Positions 24,223 to 32,842 of a stretch of DNA of 35,411 nt are shown here, one piece after another; within the stretch, counting starts at the first letter, position 1, and the number at the start of each line of letters is the position of its first letter. The notes below the pieces were generated by a model that was not told the origin of the DNA, searched no databases, and worked only from the letters and a program-made list of their open reading frames with translations. The stretch spans positions 1 to 35,411 of the forward strand of contig JAIKYD010000098.1 of the NCBI GenBank assembly GCA_024683485.1. The letters are read 5' to 3'. A program made the translations under genes and the position numbers. The DNA is from Saccharofermentans sp. (GTDB lineage Bacteria; Bacillota; Clostridia; Saccharofermentanales; Saccharofermentanaceae).

Positions 24223-26685
24223 TCATAAATATTCCATCACCACCGCCCCTTCTGTATCGGTCCTGAAGATCACACAGCCGCAGGATTCAAGGCGCGCAAT
24301 TGTCTCAGGGGATGGATGGCCGTAAAAATTGTGTGCTCCAACAGAGATGACAGCAAACCCGGGAGAACAGGCTTCAAGGAAATCAGAAGACGAGGAATAC
24401 TTCGAGCCATGATGGGCAACTTTGAGGATGTCGCAGTCAAGATCAACGCCATCTTCTGTCAATTCCGCCTCGGTTGCGGCACCTATATCACCGGTAAAAA
24501 GGATCTTAACATCATCCCCAACGGACGTACCTGTACTGTTTATAACGCTTTCGGAAACATGAAGCATTACCAGAAGACTGGATTCATTACCACCGCCACA
24601 ACTGTCCTGAGGAAACAAGACATCAAGATAAACAGACTCTGACAGTTCTACCCTGTCACCGGCGTAAACCGGCCGGAGCTGTGACAAAAAGGCTTTCTTC
24701 TCATCTTCTTTCAATCCAGCCCCTTTGAAGAACTCAATAACATCTTTGTCACTGTCATTTTCAGCCGGAATATACGAAGTTAAGACCGATACTGTCCTTC
24801 CCAGGCTGCTTAATGCTGCAATACCACCGGCGTGGTCTGAATCCCAATGGCTCATGAAGCAAACATCAACCTTATCAATACCGTAATAGTCAAGCAGATT
24901 ACTAACTGTTGAACTGCCTTCCTCAGAGGTTCCGGCATCGATCAGGCAGTTTTTTTCAGGAGTGATTATAAGGCAGCAGTCTCCCTGTCCGACATCAGCG
25001 AAAATCACTTTGCATACAGGTTTATTCAGCAACTGGAAAGCTTCCAGCCCTATCAACAAAGCGAGAAATAAAGAAGCAACCTTCAGACAAATACGTCTGA
25101 GCATGCACGGCGGGATCATGTATAGGAATAACACAGAAGCGGCCACAAATAACAACAACTGGCTCAGATGTATCGGAGGTCCGCTTTTCGAGCTTATATC
25201 ACAGCCTGTGGAAACTATATACTGCAAAGCTTTGAGACATATATTCAATGGAGCAGACAGGTATTGTGTCCATACCGGGATGATCAGGCACAAAAGAACA
25301 CAAGGTATGAAAAATGTACAGGCAGCACCGGCAAAAAAGGATCCGGTTATCTGGACGGCAAGGTATTCAGTATCCGGCTTCATTGAAATATCTGACCAGA
25401 AAGGGATAAGACCTAAACTTGCGGAAATGACAGGACTTAACAAAGCTGCAGGCTGTTCTCCAAGATGAAGTTTGACAAGAGCTTTGGATATAACCGGACT
25501 GTACACTTTCAGTGCAATGACGGCACAAAAACTCATTTGAAAGCCTGAAGACAATGCACAGAATGGATCTGACAAGATCATGACAATTGAAGCCAGACTT
25601 AAAGCTGACAGCCACTCCCTGCCTGCAAATACACAGATGCTCATTACCGCTGCCCTGGTAACAGAATCACTCCAGCCTGTAAGACACCCGATAAAGATAC
25701 AGAAAACCGTCTGTATGACAAAAGCTTTTCCGCGCTTAACCTTCAACACATTCATGATCAACGGAAGACAAGCAAGAAACCCTGTAAAATGCATGCCTGA
25801 CACCGCAAGAAAATGAGAACAGCACGACATCCTGAAATCACGCTTAACACTTGAAGATATCAGTGACCTGTCACCTAAACACACTGCAGCTGTCAGTGAT
25901 GCTGTGATCTCATCAAATGAAGCAGTAACAGCTTCATAAGATTTTTTCCTGATCTCATAAAACAAACGCTGAAGATTTCCAGTTATATTCATAGTAAAAG
26001 ATGATTTGCCGGTTACCTCATATCTTTCACATGAGACAACATACAAAACACCTTTTTTCCTGAGATATTCCCTGTAATCGAATTCGCCGGGATTGCCTGC
26101 TTTATCAGGTTCTTTAAGCTTTCCATACAGAATCAGCCTGTCGCCTGAACCTACGTATATCAAGTCTTCCCTGCTGCTGTAATAATTCACGGCCGCCAAA
26201 GCCCCTTCCTCAAGTTCAACGGTCATTTCAAGCCCGCCGGAAAGGTCAACGGAAGATTCCTTGACTGTACAGCATAAACCCTCACTGTTTTCAGCACTTT
26301 CAAGACTCACGGCTGCTGCATTAAGCCTTATGTCAATGAAAACACCGCAGTAGATAAGCACTGCGCAAAAGATCAAAGCAATAAGTATTATCGGGCATTT
26401 ATTCAGTGATCTCTGTTTGGACCGGAATAAATAGAAAAAAACGGCTGCAGCTGCTATAGTGCTGATCACAACTGCAGGAACAAATGAAGATGAGTAATAG
26501 CATGCAAGGCAGCAAACGGTCAAAACTACTGCCGGGAGTACCAAAGGCCGTATAACAAGTGCTCTGTTAAGGTTTTTGACATCATCGAAAAAAGCTCCCG
26601 TGCAATGGACAAAACCTGTTCTGCTGAACTTTTTACGCACGGAAACCCTTGTATTTCTTGAGATTTGGTCATAGATGTCCTTCAT
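24223..26685 (-). CDS. comEC: ComEC/Rec2-family DNA uptake channel protein
   Basis: This 820-residue membrane protein has the three-part ComEC plan: an N-terminal membrane and OB-like region (~40-215), the multi-helix Competence domain (~235-510) and a C-terminal metallo-beta-lactamase-like domain (~545-820) with DVGQGDCCLI, the metal motif SHWDSDHAGG, LFTGDIG and VAHHGSKYSSS. It forms the inner-membrane channel for single-stranded DNA in natural transformation, and the hydrolase domain may degrade one strand. No comEA or comFA is nearby. No ribosome binding site is visible before ATG 26685; a TAGAAT element 6 nt upstream could be a -10 box of a leaderless transcript. It is divergent from engB. 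Confidence 0.92.
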   Translation of the reverse strand: MKDIYDQISRNTRVSVRKKFSRTGFVHCTGAFFDDVKNLNRALVIRPLVLPAVVLTVCCLACYYSSSFVPAVVISTIAAAAVFFYLFRSKQRSLNKCPIILIALIFCAVLIYCGVFIDIRLNAAAVSLESAENSEGLCCTVKESSVDLSGGLEMTVELEEGALAAVNYYSSREDLIYVGSGDRLILYGKLKEPDKAGNPGEFDYREYLRKKGVLYVVSCERYEVTGKSSFTMNITGNLQRLFYEIRKKSYEAVTASFDEITASLTAAVCLGDRSLISSSVKRDFRMSCCSHFLAVSGMHFTGFLACLPLIMNVLKVKRGKAFVIQTVFCIFIGCLTGWSDSVTRAAVMSICVFAGREWLSALSLASIVMILSDPFCALSSGFQMSFCAVIALKVYSPVISKALVKLHLGEQPAALLSPVISASLGLIPFWSDISMKPDTEYLAVQITGSFFAGAACTFFIPCVLLCLIIPVWTQYLSAPLNICLKALQYIVSTGCDISSKSGPPIHLSQLLLFVAASVLFLYMIPPCMLRRICLKVASLFLALLIGLEAFQLLNKPVCKVIFADVGQGDCCLIITPEKNCLIDAGTSEEGSSTVSNLLDYYGIDKVDVCFMSHWDSDHAGGIAALSSLGRTVSVLTSYIPAENDSDKDVIEFFKGAGLKEDEKKAFLSQLRPVYAGDRVELSESVYLDVLFPQDSCGGGNESSLLVMLHVSESVINSTGTSVGDDVKILFTGDIGAATEAELTEDGVDLDCDILKVAHHGSKYSSSSDFLEACSPGFAVISVGAHNFYGHPSPETIARLESCGCVIFRTDTEGAVVMEYL

Positions 26686-26796
26686 GATAAAATTCTAATG
26701 CGGCTGTTTGCCGGTTTGAGCACCGATTTTCGGACAAAATACTGCAAAAAAACCGACAAATACGACAATCTGAACAGTTTGGACAAAGTTATAAAC

Positions 26797-27405
26797 ATGG
26801 CTATTAATTTCGGGAAGATCAAATATCTTAAGACCTGCGCATCTGTAAAGGAACTGCCGGACGGCAAACTTCCCGAGATCGTGCTTGCGGGAAGGTCCAA
26901 TGTTGGCAAATCTTCGCTGGTAAACGCACTTGGCAATAACAGAAAACTTGCCAAAGTATCACAAACTCCCGGCAAGACTCAGCAGATCATATATTTTGAT
27001 ATGGACAGCAAGGCTATTCTTGCCGATCTGCCCGGATATGGCTTCTCAAAAGCTTCGAAAACCAAGTCAGCAGGCTTCTCGGAACTCTGTGATGATTATT
27101 TCAGGATAAGAGACGGCATAGATCTGGTCCTTCTTCTGATAGATATCAGGCATGAGCCTTCAGATAATGATATAGCGATGCTGAATTACCTTAACAGCAG
27201 CAATCTGCCCTATTTTCTGGTATTTACCAAGTGTGATAAGCTGTCGGTCCAGCAGGTCAGGAAACAGATTCAGATGATGTCAAACAGCCTTGATTTTACT
27301 GAAGATGCAAGGATTTTCGCGGTGTCGAGCAGCGAGACAAACCCGCAAAAATCAGGAATAAATGATTTAAGGCAGGCTATCTCTGATGAGGTATGCAAAG
27401 ATTGA
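26797..27405 (+). CDS. engB: Ribosome-biogenesis GTPase EngB/YsxC
   Basis: This 202-residue TrmE-Era-EngA-EngB-type GTPase acts in 50S subunit assembly. It shows G1 GRSNVGKSS, G3 DLPGYGF, G4 TKCDK and a G5-like SSS segment. I start it at ATG 26797, giving MAINFGKIK and the usual ~200-residue length; the longer in-frame start at 26665 would overlap the start of divergent comEC and adds 44 residues with no family resemblance. The ribosome binding site is weak (a GGA 13 nt upstream). It is the first gene of the plus-strand block. Confidence 0.93.
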   Translation: MAINFGKIKYLKTCASVKELPDGKLPEIVLAGRSNVGKSSLVNALGNNRKLAKVSQTPGKTQQIIYFDMDSKAILADLPGYGFSKASKTKSAGFSELCDDYFRIRDGIDLVLLLIDIRHEPSDNDIAMLNYLNSSNLPYFLVFTKCDKLSVQQVRKQIQMMSNSLDFTEDARIFAVSSSETNPQKSGINDLRQAISDEVCKD

Positions 27406-27451
27406 ACATAAATTCAAAAACTTTTCGTGCAAATTTCTATATATATTACCT

Positions 27452-27479
27452 TTGAATTGTTTTGCGACTCAGATATTAT
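27452..27479 (+). promoter_or_regulatory. Predicted sigma-A promoter for the PRPP synthetase pair
   Basis: TTGAAT (27452-27457) and TATTAT (27474-27479) are separated by 16 nt in an AT-rich gap, 34 nt before the first PRPP synthetase start. This would give a leader of about 28 nt containing the GGGGGA ribosome binding site. Confidence 0.5.
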
Positions 27480-27513
27480 TTAATTAGCTTTTGTTTGGGG
27501 GATTTACGTTGCC

Positions 27514-28719
27514 ATGAGCGACTTATATGTCAATACAGGCTATAAGGATACACATTTGGCACCTTTCGGCCCCATTGGCATAATTGCACACACTTCCAAC
27601 AAAGTATTCGCTAAAGAGGTCTCAGACGTACTCTCCGCCAAGAGAAAGTTACGTTCCCTTAAACCCGGAAACAAATATGCAAACGATCCCGGATATTCCC
27701 GTGAAAACTACATGATGGATTCCGAACTGGTTAGATTTCAGACTGGCGAAGGCAAGTTTTCCATCGGCGAGAGCGTAAGAGGACACGATATTTATGTCAT
27801 TACCGATGTCCTTTCCAGGAATATGGATATCAACCTTATCGAAGATACACATGTCATCTCCCCCGATGACCAGTATATGGATCTTCTGAGGATCCTCTCC
27901 GTTCTCAAGGGCAAAGCCAAAAGAGTCAATGTAATTATGCCTTTTGTCTATGAAGGCAGGCGCGAGAAGCTCGATTCTCACAGGGAATCCTATGATTGCG
28001 CTGATATGCTCAAAAAACTTTATAAACTTGGTGTTGCGAATCTCATTGTTTTCGATCCCCACGATGCGAGAATAGCCAATGCGGTACCGCTTATGTCAAT
28101 TGAGATGCCGCGCTGCCAGTTCAAGATGACCTCCACCCTTTTGAACCGCTTCGGCTCCATCAAGATGGATAAGGATTCTACGCTCGTGGTAAGCCCTGAT
28201 GAGACAGGTATATCGCGGGCGATTTTTTACTCTTCGCACCTGAATCTTCCTTTGAGTTTCTTCTACCGCTACTATCACAATGAAGATGGCAAGGTTGTCA
28301 GAGGATTCAAGTATCTGGGAGACGATGTCACAGGCAAGGATATCCTTCTTATTGATGATATGATCAATTCCGGCGAGACTATGTTGCGCACGGCTAACAA
28401 GCTCAAGAAAAACCACGCAAAGGACATTTATTGCCTTGCACCGTTCGGGCTTTTCACTAACGGACTTGAAGTATTTGACAAAGCTTATTCCGAGGGCATC
28501 TTCAAGTGCATCTGCACGACCAACCTCATCTATGCACCTGAAGAACTCAAATCACGCGAATGGTATCTGTCAGCGGACATGATACCTTACGTCGCAAGGA
28601 TAATAGATGCACTGAATTCTGACGAATCCGTATACGATCTGATCAATTCGACTTCAAGACTTCAGGATCTTGCAAGCCAGATAAGGATCGGAGAGGTTTT
28701 CGATGAATTCAATGAATAA
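27514..28719 (+). CDS. PRPP synthetase homologue lacking catalytic-loop residues (copy 1)
   Basis: This 401-residue protein has the ribose-phosphate pyrophosphokinase fold but is longer than the usual ~315 residues, with an N-terminal extension and an insert (~45-75). It retains the metal-site histidine in FDPHDAR (H183), SPDETG (227-232) and a PRPP-binding IDDMINSGET (280-289). Two catalytic features that its neighbour keeps are gone. The ATP-binding Arg-Gln pair is RR (149-150), and the flexible-loop Lys-Arg-Arg is replaced by FYRYYHNED (250-258). The ribose-5-phosphate loop has TG in place of GG. It may be a regulatory or structural partner of copy 2, comparable in principle to mammalian PRPP synthetase-associated proteins, or an enzyme with changed specificity. 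GGGGGA lies 11 nt before the ATG. Confidence 0.8.
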   Translation: MSDLYVNTGYKDTHLAPFGPIGIIAHTSNKVFAKEVSDVLSAKRKLRSLKPGNKYANDPGYSRENYMMDSELVRFQTGEGKFSIGESVRGHDIYVITDVLSRNMDINLIEDTHVISPDDQYMDLLRILSVLKGKAKRVNVIMPFVYEGRREKLDSHRESYDCADMLKKLYKLGVANLIVFDPHDARIANAVPLMSIEMPRCQFKMTSTLLNRFGSIKMDKDSTLVVSPDETGISRAIFYSSHLNLPLSFFYRYYHNEDGKVVRGFKYLGDDVTGKDILLIDDMINSGETMLRTANKLKKNHAKDIYCLAPFGLFTNGLEVFDKAYSEGIFKCICTTNLIYAPEELKSREWYLSADMIPYVARIIDALNSDESVYDLINSTSRLQDLASQIRIGEVFDEFNE

Positions 28720-28763
28720 AAGAAAAAGAGACCAAATTAAAGCATGAAAGGCAGGCTGCAATT

Positions 28764-29969
28764 ATGACATCAGCATCTGACGAGAAAGCTTATTCCCGCT
28801 ACGACCAGTACGGCGACAACCCCATGGCGCCGGTAGGACCGATCGGTCTTATTGCGTTGAGAGGAAGTGAGGACTTCACCGAGAAGGTAAACTTCTACCT
28901 CAACAAAAGACGTTCCGAGTATCAGAAGGAACAGATAGTCAACACGTATCCGGGTTTCTTCAGAGAAGATTACAGAATTCCCGTCGAGAACGCCCGGTTC
29001 TCTTCCGGCGAAGGTAAAGCTGTCGTAAAGAATACTGTAAGAGGACACGACCTCTTCCTCGTAAGTGATGTCATGAACTGTTCCTGCACTTACAAGATGT
29101 TCGGATATGACAACCGTATGAGTCCTGACGATCATTATCAGGACCTCAAGCGTGTAATCCTCGCCTGCTCCGGTAAATCCAGAAGGATCAATGTCATAAT
29201 GCCCTTTCTCTATGAGAGCCGCCAGCATAAGAGAAATGCCAGAGAGTCACTTGACTGCGCTTTTGCACTTGAGGAACTCTACGAGCTTGGTGTCGCCAAC
29301 ATTATCACTTTCGATGCACACGACGAGAGAGTTGCAAACGCTATTCCTCTAGCAGGCTTTGAGAGCCTCCCCACAACATATCAGATAATCAAGGAAATGT
29401 ACCGTCAGGTACCTGACCTCTCATTCTCTAACGGCAAGTTCATGATCATATCACCTGATGAAGGCGGTATCGGCAGAGCTATGTATTATGCTTCGATCCT
29501 TGGTGTCCCTCTCGGAACATTCTATAAGAGAAGAGATTACACGACAGTTGTTGACGGCAAGAACCCTATCGTTGCTCACGAGTTCCTCGGTGAATCCGTT
29601 GAGGGCATGGATATCCTTATCGTTGATGACATGATCTCCTCCGGAGATTCCATGATTGACATCGCACGAGAGATGAAGGAACGCGGGGCCAGAAAGGTCT
29701 TCTGCGCCGTTACTTTCGCGCTCTTCACCGAAGGCATCGACAATTTCAACGCTGCTTATGAAGACGGCGTGATCGACAAGGTCTTTGCAACAAATCTCAT
29801 CTACAGAAGACCTGAACTCCTTCAGGCTCCATGGTTTGCTGATGTTAACCTCTGCAAATTCGTTGCACTCCTTATCGATGCCATCAATCACGATGCATCG
29901 CTCTCAAGCCTTATCAATCCTACCGAGAAGATCAAGCGTCTCCTCAAGGAGAAAGAGAATATCGGCTGA
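28764..29969 (+). CDS. prs: Ribose-phosphate pyrophosphokinase (copy 2)
   Basis: This 401-residue enzyme makes PRPP from ribose 5-phosphate and ATP, feeding purine, pyrimidine, histidine and NAD synthesis. It keeps the signature residues: R153-Q154 in YESRQHKR, H186 in FDAHDER, SPDEGG (230-235), the catalytic loop YKRRD (254-258) and VDDMISSGDS (287-296). Like its neighbour it is ~85 residues longer than the usual family length, with the extra residues in the N-terminal half, so this is a distinct long subfamily. AAGGCAGG lies 8 nt before the ATG, and 44 nt separate it from copy 1. The two are equal in length and clearly arose by tandem duplication followed by divergence. Confidence 0.9.
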   Translation: MTSASDEKAYSRYDQYGDNPMAPVGPIGLIALRGSEDFTEKVNFYLNKRRSEYQKEQIVNTYPGFFREDYRIPVENARFSSGEGKAVVKNTVRGHDLFLVSDVMNCSCTYKMFGYDNRMSPDDHYQDLKRVILACSGKSRRINVIMPFLYESRQHKRNARESLDCAFALEELYELGVANIITFDAHDERVANAIPLAGFESLPTTYQIIKEMYRQVPDLSFSNGKFMIISPDEGGIGRAMYYASILGVPLGTFYKRRDYTTVVDGKNPIVAHEFLGESVEGMDILIVDDMISSGDSMIDIAREMKERGARKVFCAVTFALFTEGIDNFNAAYEDGVIDKVFATNLIYRRPELLQAPWFADVNLCKFVALLIDAINHDASLSSLINPTEKIKRLLKEKENIG

Positions 29970-29971
29970 TA

Positions 29972-30364
29972 ATGGCAAATACCGGCAGATCACGTTCAGG
30001 AAACACTTCGTCCAGGAGTTCGAAAAGCAGCTCCTCCAGAAAGTCTGCGCGTACAAACAGCACCCGCGCTGCATCTTCCAGGAACACCCCAAGGAAGACT
30101 TCAGCACCGGTCCAGCCCGAAGCAACATCAACTTCAGTATTCTCTAAGTTCGCTTCTTCAAGAGCTGCGATGCCGCTCATCTTTATTGCTTCGGTCATTC
30201 TGATCACAGGACTTGATCTTCTTATCAGCTGGAACAAATATGAGATGTTCTTCAAAATCCTTGGAGTTGAGATCCTTATAGCCGTAATTGTCTGGACAGT
30301 CCTGACACTGGTATTCTCAGGCAGGAAGAATAAAGATACAGAACCCGCAGAAGACGAGGTATAA
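29972..30364 (+). CDS. Small Ser/Arg/Thr-rich membrane protein of unknown function
   Basis: This 130-residue protein belongs to no family I recognise. The first ~50 residues are basic and low in complexity (many Ser, Arg, Thr, Lys). Two transmembrane helices follow at ~68-87 and ~92-114, and the tail is short and acidic. It starts 2 nt after the prs stop and ends 4 nt before rqcH; the GAGG that serves rqcH lies in its last codons. Tight packing on both sides argues for a real gene in the prs-rqcH transcript. The positive N terminus could bind nucleic acid, ribosomes or acidic lipids. Confidence 0.7.
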   Translation: MANTGRSRSGNTSSRSSKSSSSRKSARTNSTRAASSRNTPRKTSAPVQPEATSTSVFSKFASSRAAMPLIFIASVILITGLDLLISWNKYEMFFKILGVEILIAVIVWTVLTLVFSGRKNKDTEPAEDEV

Positions 30365-30368
30365 AGCC

Positions 30369-32300
30369 TTGACTCTCGACGGAATCACCTGTCAGCTCCT
30401 GGCAAACGAACTTCACAGAGAACTTGAAGGCAAGCGTGTGGACAAGATCTACATGCCCGATAAACATACTGTGATCCTTCATATCAGGAGCACAGGCGGA
30501 TACAAAAAACTCCTGATCTCAATAGACCCGGGTTCACCGAGGATATGTTTTGCAGAGAACACTCTGGAAAACCCTTCTGTTCCTCCCTCTTTTTGTATGC
30601 TTCTGCGCAAATACCTGGCAGGTTCACGGATCGAGAATGTCAGTAATCCGGGATATGAGCGCATCATTGAGATAAAAGTAAGTAAGTACGATGAGTTAAA
30701 GGACAGAAAGACCTATACCCTCACCGCCGAGCTTATGGGCAGATTCAGTAATCTGATCCTTATCAATGAGAACGGAAGAATATTAGATTCCGCGGTGCAT
30801 GTCGATTTCTCTGTATCGCGCGTAAGAGAAGTAATGCCGGCCCGTATATATGAATATCCGCCTGCGCAGGAAAAGATCATCCCCGAAAAAGCACTTGAGA
30901 TGACTTTAAATGGTGATCTTCCTATACTTGAAATTGAACTCTCAAGACCCGTAGCCAAAGCTCTGGTCGGTTCAATTCTCGGTCTTTCCCCTGTTCTGGC
31001 TGCATATATTACTGACAAGGCTGATATCGATGACAGAAAAACACTGTCGATGTTCTCTTCTGAAGAAAAGTCAAAACTTAGAGAAGTAATCAGGGATTTC
31101 CTGATTTCAATAACGGAAGAAACTTATACTCCATGCGTTTTTTATGATGAAACTAATGAACCCGAAGATGCTTCTATAGTTGAACTCAAAGGTTTTTCTA
31201 AGACAAAGCATGTATCTTCTATTTCCGAAGCAATAGACATCTGTTATCAGGCCAGGGATTCGAGGCTTGTTCTTGACAAAGGACGGGACAGATTAAACCA
31301 GATCATCGGAAGCGCATTGGCAAGAGTTATCAAGAAACGAGAGATTCACGAGCAGGATCTTGAGGAAGGCAAGAAAGCCAATTCCCTTAAACATTCCGGT
31401 GATCTGATCCTCACCTACAAATACATGATCAAACAGGGTGATAAGAGCGTAACTCTTACGGATTACTCGAGCGAACCTCAAAAAGATATTACGATAACTT
31501 TGAACCCAACGCTCGATGCTTCTGCAAATGCCCAGGAATACTACAGACGGTTCCATAAAGCAAAGAGAAAGATGGAACTTGCTGAGAACTATCTTAAAGA
31601 AGATGAGATGGCTGCACAGTATCTCCGTTCCCTTATCGCTGCCGTAAATGCTGCATCAAGCACAGAGGATCTTCAGGCTATAAACGATGAGATAAGAGCG
31701 GAGATCTCCGGTGATTCAGGTTTTCGAAAATCAGGAACCACCGACAAAAACACCAATGCCGGCAAAGGTGATCCAAATAAGATGGTCGGTGTTGCAAAAT
31801 CAGGAAAAGCTTCTTCCAGAGCTTTAAGAGAAGCGGCAAAAAGAGCCAATATGGGCAAAAACAAGGATAAGAACAAGGAAAGGTCACTTCCTTTGAGAAG
31901 ATACATGACCTCAGATGGCTATGAGATCCTTGCTGGCCGGAATAATATCCAGAACGAACAGCTCACATTCCATACTGCTTCCAGACGTGACTGGTGGTTC
32001 CATGTAAAAGGTCTTCCCGGAACGCACGTTATTCTGCGCACAAAACCAAATGAGGAAATGCCATCTGATAATGCTGTTCTTGAAGCCGCAAGCCTTGCTG
32101 CATTCTTCTCCAAAGCAATTATTCTTGAGGAACACATGACTTCTGAAGATTCAAAACCGGGGCTTCTTAAAGCCGAAGTGGATTATTGCCCGGTCTCTCA
32201 TGTAAAAAAGATTCCGGGAGCTAAACCCGGAATGGTTATCTACGAAGGATATTATTCTGTACTGGTCGAAGCTAAAGAACCCTCATCAAAGGACTTGTAG
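30369..32300 (+). CDS. rqcH: Ribosome quality control protein RqcH (NFACT family)
   Basis: This 643-residue protein carries an NFACT-N domain (~1-200), a helix-hairpin-helix and coiled-coil middle (~200-430), and a C-terminal NFACT-R domain (~510-630) with EILAGRNNIQNE, RRDWWFHVKGLPGTHVIL and the late YEGYYSV strand. RqcH binds stalled 50S-peptidyl-tRNA complexes and recruits alanyl-tRNA to add C-terminal alanine tails. The key acidic-Arg pair is E97-R98, a conservative variant of the D-R seen in Bacillus. Translation starts at TTG 30369 with GAGG 9 nt upstream. Older annotations call this family fibronectin-binding protein FbpA. A lysine-rich insert (~470-500) is low in complexity. The 3' end overlaps convergent queH by 49 nt. 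Confidence 0.92.
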   Translation: MTLDGITCQLLANELHRELEGKRVDKIYMPDKHTVILHIRSTGGYKKLLISIDPGSPRICFAENTLENPSVPPSFCMLLRKYLAGSRIENVSNPGYERIIEIKVSKYDELKDRKTYTLTAELMGRFSNLILINENGRILDSAVHVDFSVSRVREVMPARIYEYPPAQEKIIPEKALEMTLNGDLPILEIELSRPVAKALVGSILGLSPVLAAYITDKADIDDRKTLSMFSSEEKSKLREVIRDFLISITEETYTPCVFYDETNEPEDASIVELKGFSKTKHVSSISEAIDICYQARDSRLVLDKGRDRLNQIIGSALARVIKKREIHEQDLEEGKKANSLKHSGDLILTYKYMIKQGDKSVTLTDYSSEPQKDITITLNPTLDASANAQEYYRRFHKAKRKMELAENYLKEDEMAAQYLRSLIAAVNAASSTEDLQAINDEIRAEISGDSGFRKSGTTDKNTNAGKGDPNKMVGVAKSGKASSRALREAAKRANMGKNKDKNKERSLPLRRYMTSDGYEILAGRNNIQNEQLTFHTASRRDWWFHVKGLPGTHVILRTKPNEEMPSDNAVLEAASLAAFFSKAIILEEHMTSEDSKPGLLKAEVDYCPVSHVKKIPGAKPGMVIYEGYYSVLVEAKEPSSKDL

Positions 32301-32842
32301 ATCTTATCTCTGAATTTGGATTCCTCTAAAGAGAATATGCATCCGCAGAATTTCTGCCTGTAAAGGCCTATTTCCCTTGCCATGTCCTGTCCCTGTCTGA
32401 ATCCGGGACGGAAATCTATATAATCGAACTTAACCCCATACCTTGAAGCCTTCTCATCGCTTATCTGTGCAATCCTGTCGTGCTGCTGATAAGGACTGAC
32501 CAAAAGCGTCGTGCAAAAAGACTCATATCCGTTATCAGCTGCAAACTTTGCAACATGATCCATTCTTATGTCATAGCACATCTCACATCGTGATGCGAAC
32601 TCACTCAAGTATTCCCTGGACAGCCAATAATCCTGCATACACTCCGTACCTTCAGATATAAGTTTTATACCAAAGTGCTCACAGGCTTTGGCCAGATTCT
32701 CATGACGCCGGTCAAATTCAAACTGCGGCTGGATATTCGGGTTATACCAATAACAATCAAGGTCACGTCCTTCTGAAGTCAGAAGATCCAAAGGAAACAT
32801 GGCACAAGGACCGCAGCAGCAATGAAGGAGCATCTTCCCCAT
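32252..32842 (-). CDS. queH: Epoxyqueuosine reductase QueH
   Basis: This 196-residue Fe-S enzyme reduces epoxyqueuosine to queuosine in tRNA wobble positions, the last step of queuosine synthesis, and is unrelated to QueG. The family cysteines are present: CCCGPC (8-13), RCEMC (C86, C89) and FCGC (C166, C168), with the central VSPYQQHD block. Its ATG overlaps the ruvB stop by one base (TGATG), so translation is coupled. In Bacillota, queA and tgt often follow ruvAB, so a queuosine gene at this position fits. The gene ends inside the convergent rqcH coding region. Confidence 0.93.
   Translation of the reverse strand: MGKMLLHCCCGPCAMFPLDLLTSEGRDLDCYWYNPNIQPQFEFDRRHENLAKACEHFGIKLISEGTECMQDYWLSREYLSEFASRCEMCYDIRMDHVAKFAADNGYESFCTTLLVSPYQQHDRIAQISDEKASRYGVKFDYIDFRPGFRQGQDMAREIGLYRQKFCGCIFSLEESKFRDKIYKSFDEGSLASTSTE

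Noticed and set aside
26665..26796. Upstream extension of engB from ATG 26665
   Set aside because: It would overlap the comEC start and adds residues not typical of EngB; the ATG at 26797 gives the family's usual length.
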